From the NCBI RefSeq assembly GCF_036370855.1, contig NC_088105.1:13893619-13957618 (forward strand): DNA of 64,000 nucleotides, given 5' to 3'. Positions 57,861 to 64,000 of this stretch are shown piece after piece. The stretch comes from Dromaius novaehollandiae. Lineage: Eukaryota > Chordata > Aves > Casuariiformes > Dromaiidae. Position 1 is the stretch's first letter; each line of letters starts with the position of its first letter. The notes under the pieces are model-generated. The model did no database searches. It was given only the letters and a program-made list of their open reading frames with translations, and was not told the DNA's origin. A program made the translations under genes and the position numbers.

Positions 57861-60307
57861 GCTTCCCCGTGCGCAGCACTGAGTGATGCCCCGCGCAGCT
57901 GCTGGGCTCGGTGCACCTCCCAGGCCAGGAACGGGGCGCAAGCCATGAGCGTGGAAACCAGGCATGCTCAGGGTGATGAGTTAGGGTCGAAGCACTGAAA
58001 AAATGCAGGATTTGCTGGATTGTGCCACTAAGGAGCTTTCTGTGATCTGGGTGCAATGGAGAGTTTGCATTCTTGCAGTTGTCATCGGTTCTTCTGTTGG
58101 GTCTATACTATAAGATATGTCTAATGTGTTTGATGCGTCCTCTTGCAGCTGTGCCAGTGGCTTTGCTGTTGGAACCTGGGGAGAATCCTAGTGCTGCCCC
58201 AAAGCGCTGGGCTCCCCGTGCGCGAGCCAGCTCCGTGTGCTCTGCCGCTTTCGGGGAGGAAGCGACATTTGTTCACCCGCTGCCCGCATGCCTGGAAAAG
58301 CCTTTCTGCTCTAGCAGGGCTCGCTGGTGGGCTGACGCCCCAGCAGGGCTCGCCGGGTGCCCTGCTCACGCGCCTCTTTGCCCGGCTCCTTGGCACCCAG
58401 CCCCAGCTCGCGGCACCCTGCACCCGTGGCAGAGAGCTGCCGGGGCAGCGCGGGGGCCAAGCATGCCCGCAGAGCTGGGGCGTGATCCCACGCCCTTGGC
58501 AGAGGGCCGGGGGATTCCCTCGTGTGTGCATGCACCGCAGCGCAGCGGCAGGGTGGGAGGGCTTAAGACCATCTTCTAAAAATGGGTTTTAGTCCCTTTA
58601 TTGCTGATCAGATTAGCAGGCTGAGCAAGTCCTTCAGCGTATTCCCCTTCCGAGAGCTTTAGCCACCGTGGGCTTAAAGCGCAGCGCAGAAGTGGCAAGT
58701 CAGCTGCCCCCGCGCTCTGCAGCGCCTCCCCAGCTCGCCTCGGTGCCCGCGTGTCGCTGCCTAGCACGGCCCGTTTGCACGCTCCGCCTGGCAGCGCTCG
58801 GTGGGATGCATAGAGCTGGGCTGGTGGTCTGCGAGCGGCCCCTGGGCACACCGTGTGCAGCACACGTCTCACGCGTGCCTGAGCTTTCCCGGCTTTCTGC
58901 TCCAGCAGCTGTTGGTTCCCCGGGCCACAGGCAGCCTGCAGTCCCGGGCGTGCTGGGGTTGGCAGAGCCCCTCTCCTGCGGCTGGGCTGGGAGCAGCGCT
59001 CTTCCCTGTGCTAACAAAGTGCCAGCACTGATGGAGCTGCCACTCACTTCCCTGTCCTCTTCCCACAGATCAGCGTCGTGCCCTTCATTTTCCCTGCAGA
59101 AGTGCTCGTCTTTGCCCGCGCAGGCTAAAATTGCAGTGTGAACACTGCTGTGAGGGTTTCCTTGGGATTTAGCCATAGCGTTTGGTCTCCAGCAAAGTAA
59201 GTCGTTGGCAGAGGGGGAGAGGGGGTATCTGATGGCTCAGCTTTCTCATTGCTGCTGAGAAGGAAATAAAGAAAACAGGAGAGTGTCCTGATCGTATCCT
59301 GCTCCTAGCACTCAGCTGTGCCTGAAGGCGTGCGTCAGCAAGTGCCCAGTGTCACCAAGTCCAGTTTCAAAGACCTGATCTCCCTCCTCGCCTTGAAGCG
59401 TTGGCAGCTCTCGCTGTCGGTCGTGCCCCCGGTGCCGAGAGGACCGCATCCCTCTCAGTTCCCTTTGCAGCGCGGCCCGCGGGCTGGCTGGCCCGGGCTG
59501 TCAAAGCGCGTTGCTGGGGTTTGATAGCCCCGTGTAGCTGGGTAAGGCACCGGGCTCGTCTCCCTGCGCGGTGCTGTCGTGTGGCTGCTGCTGTCGGGGT
59601 CCTGGAGAGGCTTCTTTTACAAGTCCCCCCTGTGGGTTATACCTCATGCTCTCTGCGTTTCTGAGACCACTTTAGTTCTCTTCCTTTTATTTCCAGCAAC
59701 AGAAATTTGAAGGTACGTAGTTTCCCCACGTAGTCATTAATTCTTGGGCTTCTGGAGCGACGGAGCCTGTGCCGATTAAAATCATCTTCAGCCGTCGTTT
59801 TCTAATACGTCGGTTCTTCACCGAGAAAACATTACCGCTGCACCCCAAAGAGCTGAGAAAATCTTTGCAAGTCTGCCGATTCTCCCGTCTTTCACTAACC
59901 TCAGCCGACCTTGGGTTAAAGTCTCACTGTAAAGGTGTTTTATTAGCTGCTGTGCTGGAGAGCTGGGAATTGGAGCTGCTCCGGGGTGGGGGGAGAGGGG
60001 TCCAGCCGTTACCTGCTGCCTCCCTGCACTGCTCTGCGGCGAGGGGCTGCATCGCCCTGTGCGACCTTAACGCCGTGTTTTGTCCCCCCGGCGAAGCTGG
60101 CTGGCTGCGAGGCGATGCTGGAGCGGCACGGCGGGCCGCTCCCCTTCTGTATTTTTTCCCGTAACACAGACTTTATTTATTTTCTATGCTGCCTCCCAAG
60201 CTGGAGCAGCAACGAGGGTTGTGGGAGTTGCTTTTTCCTGCTAGCTGAATTCTCGGACCTTCCCTCGTTCCCCAGCACAGTTTTGTAATCTCCTTTTTGT
60301 TCTTCTG

Positions 60308-60335
60308 GGGTGAGAGGGAGAGGAGGGCTGGGGGA
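60308..60335 (+). other. Potential G-quadruplex motif in intron 2
   Basis: G-runs at 60,308-60,311, 60,317-60,319, 60,326-60,328 and 60,331-60,335 with loops of 5, 6 and 2 bases fit the standard motif. It is on the transcribed (sense) strand, so an RNA quadruplex in the pre-mRNA is also possible. Confidence 0.5.
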
Positions 60336-60439
60336 TGGAGGAGGGCAGGGACTGTCTGATGAGTTCAAGTGCCATTAAAAAATACCGAGTTTATCTGTAT
60401 GCTGCTAGCACAGTCGGTCCATGTAGCATTCCCAGTGTT

Positions 60440-61260
60440 TTACCCCTTTCTGATGGAGGATGCTGGTGAGTAGAATTAAATCTATACTCAGTGCTGTTCA
60501 GATGAGTTAGGATAAAATGAGGGCATTTTTATTCAGATTAACCTTTTCAGATGATTATGAACACGGGGGGATGATGAACGTGAAAAGACACCCTCTCTCT
60601 TCTTCGGTATCTTACCGGCCCAGCCTTGCTGCCGCGTTTAGTTAAGAGGGAATTTTTGTCCTCCGTTAAACGAGCGTAGAAACAGTGAGGCAGGGAAACA
60701 TGTTTCCGAGCATGTTGATGTTTTTCCATGCTTTTCACACAGTACCCATCACATTCGATTTGATACATAATTTTACTCCAAAGTGACAAGGTTACATGCA
60801 CTCTCTATTAAGCAACATATGTTGCTCTGTTCTCCAGGAAGGGTGATTTTAATGCTGTCCCGGTAGAAACCTGCCGCACAGTGATGCATATACCAGCTGG
60901 CATTATTTTGCAATTGAAGACCATGTCTTTAAAGCTATTTAACTAGTGAACTCTGCGTAACAGACCAACATTAAAAATAGTCTCCATTAACCTGGGGTCA
61001 GTGGTAAGGCTCTGATGAAATGGATATTTCTTTTCTAATTGATAAGATAAACATGTTTATTCTGTAGGCTGTGTAAAATTCAGGGATAGTCTTAATTCAC
61101 TTGTGTCTTTGCTAGTTGGAGTTTACAAGAGAGCTTATACATTTTTTCCTTCATTAGTGAGAAAACCTTAAGTTCTTTCTTGAATACATCTTTTTAAAAA
61201 ACTTTGGTATAAATCAAATGTTTGTTTTCAACCTTTCCTCGAAAATTTTAGCAGCGTGAT
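60440..61260. promoter_or_regulatory. Long AT-rich candidate conserved noncoding block in intron 2
   Basis: About 800 bases of AT-rich, non-repetitive, CpG-poor sequence. The densest part is 60,860-61,070, with several TTAA, ATTA and TGATAAGATAA (GATA-type, about 61,040) motifs. There is no coding frame or transposon signature. It is a good candidate for an intronic enhancer, but conservation is untested. Confidence 0.35.
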
Positions 61261-62209
61261 TAGTCAGAACTTCAGGCGGAGACTGACTGTGGAGCTGTCC
61301 AAGAGTTTGCAACCTAGGAGCAGAGTGGGGACTTTTCCCTTACTCTCTCCCTTTTCCCTGCATTTCCGAAATTATTTCTTGCACTTGTGTATCTTCTAGG
61401 ATTGCCGCAGTGACCTGTATGGCAGGCAGATGTCCCCTTTCCCCAAAAAAGGGTACGCCTGTTGCAGCAAAGCCGGTGGTCCTTTCCCCAGGAGACTGCA
61501 GCAAGGATGCAGCAGGCGAAGGCAGTGGTGTTATCTCGAGTTTTTTACACGAGGCCTGGCCTGCGCCGGGGCCGTTGCTTCAACCCCATGCGTAGCTACT
61601 GCTCGGGGTGAAGTGCGGTTGACCTGCTGGGCTGGAGTGTTGCGAAGGACGCTTCATGCTCCCGTGGTTGTAGAGAGGGGTAAAAGCATGCGCGGGTGTT
61701 TCTGCCTTGCTCTGCGCGGGGGCCTGTGCTCCTCTTCTGCTTGCTCTGCTGGCTGCTCTCTCGCCCTGGTCCCTAGTCTGTGCCCCTTTCTCCCTGCTGC
61801 TCCTCCTCGCTTTGGTCACCTGTTTTCTCAAGCTCAAATCTGGAAGTCCGCAAAGCCAGCAAGACGTCCCCGACCTCCGGGGCTCTCCTAGCCCGGCTGC
61901 GCAGAGTCCGCGTTCCTCCGGCGTGGCAGCGCCTGCCCTGCGGCTTCGCTCCTGCTCCCGCGGCCCCATCTCCCGCGAGGCTCCCGCGTTGGCTGGGGAC
62001 CGTCTGCAGTTGCGGGGCTGCAGGACGCCCCGCTGAGCCAGCTCTGCCCCGACTCCGGCTGGCAGCTCCGTGGCACCTTGGGTGGCTCTGGGGCGTGGGA
62101 GGGCTCAGCTCTGCCCCGTCGGTGCGTCTGTGGTGTCCCCGCTTCTCCCTTTGGACCATCCGTGTCTCGGCACGACGAGCCGCCCCCGGACCTGAGAAGA
62201 GGCGCTGCT

Positions 62210-62420
62210 AAGTTGCCGTTTTATTGAATTCCCTTCCTTGTTGATCTGTTATTAGATTGTGGTTAGTGTTTCATTAGCGAGCCCCAGTGGGCATGAGTTC
62301 ATTAGCGCTTTATTGGTTGGAGCTGCGCTTTGTTGCACTGGAGATGTATCGCGGAGAGCGCCGGCGCTCGTTGCAGTGATCGCACTAATGAGCTGCGGTT
62401 CGGACAGGGTGTGCGGTGGC
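62210..62420. promoter_or_regulatory. Candidate enhancer with repeated TTCATTAGCG motif
   Basis: TTCATTAGCG occurs exactly at 62,270-62,279 and 62,298-62,307, and the core TCATTAG recurs inverted as CTAATGA at 62,385-62,391. ATTAGATTG and TTATTG words lie just upstream. Spaced repeated ATTA cores in non-repetitive DNA suggest a homeodomain-bound element in intron 2. The function is inferred. Confidence 0.4.
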
Positions 62421-64000
62421 TTTCTAAGTGCCACAGCACAGATTTGCAGGGATGCTTGGCCCTCATCTGGGCATCAGAGCAAAGGCCTGGATTTATGAGA
62501 GCACTGAACAACTCTGCTGTTGGGTCCTTCTGCGGCTTTGACTTTTTTGTTCCCTGCAGTTCTGCCACAGGCCCCTCAGCACAGGGGACTTTGGCTTCAC
62601 GTGGCAGAAGCGCTTTCCCCAGGGCTTGCTGCTCTGCTGGGCCCCGAGCAGGCAGGAGGGGGACGAGCCGGGGCAGTCTGTGCTGCCCGCAGCGATCAGC
62701 TAGATGTGGCATTGCCCAAGCCTCTCCCGAGAGCTCTGCATTGATTCTGTCCCAGTAGCATCTGCTGGGTGTTTTGTTAACGCCTTTGCTGAGAGGTACT
62801 GGCCTGTCTGCACTTCTTTTCTGGGGCTATTATTCAGCCAAGGCCTGGCTAAAAGTAGTTTATCTAACCCCGAGATATTTTTCAGGTTTGCTGTCTCTTC
62901 TAAGCTCAAATTAATCAGCACTTGGGATAGCCCAGAACAGAAAACCCGTGGCTCCAGCAGCTCGGAAGTGAAACCTGATGTGTTTAATCAATGAACGTTA
63001 GGAGCAATAAATCGGGTTGCAGTGCCGTAATGGGAGCAGCGCGATGCAGCCAGCCTGGGGACCGGGGACGGTGTCACAGCCTGCAGCTCGCGCTGTCGGG
63101 GAAGGAAAAATAGCAGGCTTAGCTTCAGAAGGGCTTCGGATGATTACTGCAAAGTAATTAGGCTGCAGCTCACCTTTTCTGGGTTAAATTGGGACATTTC
63201 GGTAGCATTCGACTTTGGATCCCTCAGTATGACCCCACTGCTGGTCTGGATCCTTAGCAAGCCGCAGAGGAGGGGGCTCTGGAGCGCGGCGCCGCTCTGC
63301 CTTTCACAGCGGAGAAGGGGAGTGTGGGAGGCTGCTCGGTCCTGTGCTTTTCACAGCACCTTCCCTGGAGCCTGTGCGCTCCTGGGCGGCAGCCCCACTG
63401 CTGCGGCACCCAAAAAGGCCTCTGTAGCAGCCAGAGCCCAAAGCAACCTGCTTGGGGCCGGAGACTTTTCCGAGTCATCTGTCTCTCCTGTCCCCATCAG
63501 CGACTTTACAATGGCTTTGAGGAACTGTATTTTCAGGTCTTTTATCATTAAATTACAGGTCAGGGCCAGCAGATTCTCCTGCCTGTCGGCTCTGGCTGCC
63601 AAAGTTAATACATCACGCGGCGCTGGAAGCGTCACATGGAGGCTCGTCACGGAGCGAGGCCGAGCGTTGCATGGGAGTGCCTGGCCTGGGCGTCCCTTTG
63701 CAGTAACACTGGTTAAATAAAAAGAGGATTAATTGGATTGCTCTTCTTTGAGGGCAGCACAGCAGGTGCGGGGCAGCCTGGCTGCTCTTGCAGCCTCTCG
63801 GGCTGTTATTTCACCACAGGTCTCTGTAACAAATTCCCTGCGCCAGACTCAGAGCTCAGGCTGTCCGACACTGCCTGGATGTGAGCTAAAGCCCCCAGCC
63901 CAGCACCTCCTGCACCGGGGTCCCTCCCGTGCAGCAGGCCATTGGCAGCGTGTGCGAGGTCCCGCTAGGGATGCTCAGCCGCAAAGCACTGCCTTTTCCC

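Larger units (their letters stand above)
43811..64000 (+). other. Intron 2 of the NOS1AP-like gene (5' part, runs off the window)
   Basis: It begins with GTGAGT and has no recognisable downstream exon before the window end, so it is over 20 kb. CpG-rich segments lie at about 48,290-48,450, 50,030-50,140, 51,050-51,320, 52,930-53,120, 56,380-56,470, 58,180-58,870, 59,410-59,530 and 61,840-62,200. AT-rich blocks lie at about 46,030-46,140, 50,200-50,330, 51,350-52,110, 53,280-53,480, 56,570-57,200 and 60,360-61,260. None of the chance frames (up to 262 codons, 52,499-53,287) is recognised. Nested genes cannot be excluded but are not supported. Confidence 0.8.

Noticed and set aside
59697..59712. 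Possible 16-nt micro-exon between TTTATTTCCAG and GTACGT
   Set aside because: Sixteen bases would break the phase-0 reading frame expected between exon 2 and exon 3, and it matches no family sequence.
61707..62036. Frame beginning with a leucine-rich, signal-peptide-like stretch
   Set aside because: The hydrophobic run comes from a CTG/CTC-rich low-complexity segment. No downstream domain and no start or splice context.
1..64000. CRISPR arrays, bacterial operons, integrated viral or retroviral genes
   Set aside because: No regular repeat-spacer array, ribosome-binding sites, long terminal repeats or recognisable viral reading frames were seen; the sequence is vertebrate nuclear DNA.

Overview
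This window looks like a sauropsid nuclear genome, most likely a bird. It has no compact bacterial-style gene order, no long recognisable uninterrupted gene and no ribosome-binding sites. The one certain gene is split by GT-AG introns. The recognisable interspersed repeats are decayed 3' ends of CR1-type LINEs, the dominant retroposon of birds, turtles and crocodilians. Few repeats, CpG-rich noncoding DNA and a short first intron suggest an avian microchromosome, but a crocodilian or turtle cannot be excluded.

Layout. (1) 1-32,220: apparently intergenic. The first ~0.8 kb and ~26.7-32.2 kb are very CpG-poor. The middle, ~1.5-26.6 kb, is CpG-rich and alternates with AT-rich, low-complexity-free blocks carrying homeodomain-like TAAT motifs. 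Those blocks look like candidate conserved noncoding (enhancer) elements. I recognise no protein or RNA gene here. A 17-bp minisatellite lies at 25.3-25.4 kb and CR1 remnants at 15.9, 19.3 and 31.5 kb. (2) 32,220-32,960: a CpG-island promoter holding coding exon 1 (32,643-32,747) of a NOS1AP/CAPON-family adaptor on the + strand. (3) 32,748-43,738: intron 1, about 11 kb. (4) 43,739-43,810: exon 2. (5) 43,811 to the window end: start of intron 2, over 20 kb, with two further CR1 fragments and several AT-rich candidate regulatory blocks. I did not find exon 3, so the rest of the gene lies downstream.

The two exons join in phase 0 and encode 59 residues, the N-terminus and start of the phosphotyrosine-binding (PTB) domain. 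In this family the PTB domain binds partners such as Dexras1 and Scribble, and a C-terminal PDZ ligand (outside the window) binds neuronal nitric oxide synthase. The sequence differs from the mammalian NOS1AP N-terminus, as I recall it, at six of 59 positions. It could be avian NOS1AP or a second NOS1AP-like paralogue. I see no convincing new biological system. The points most worth follow-up are the identity of this NOS1AP-like gene, an overlapping upstream reading frame at its start, the gene-free CpG-rich domain upstream, and a few palindromic homeodomain-motif clusters.
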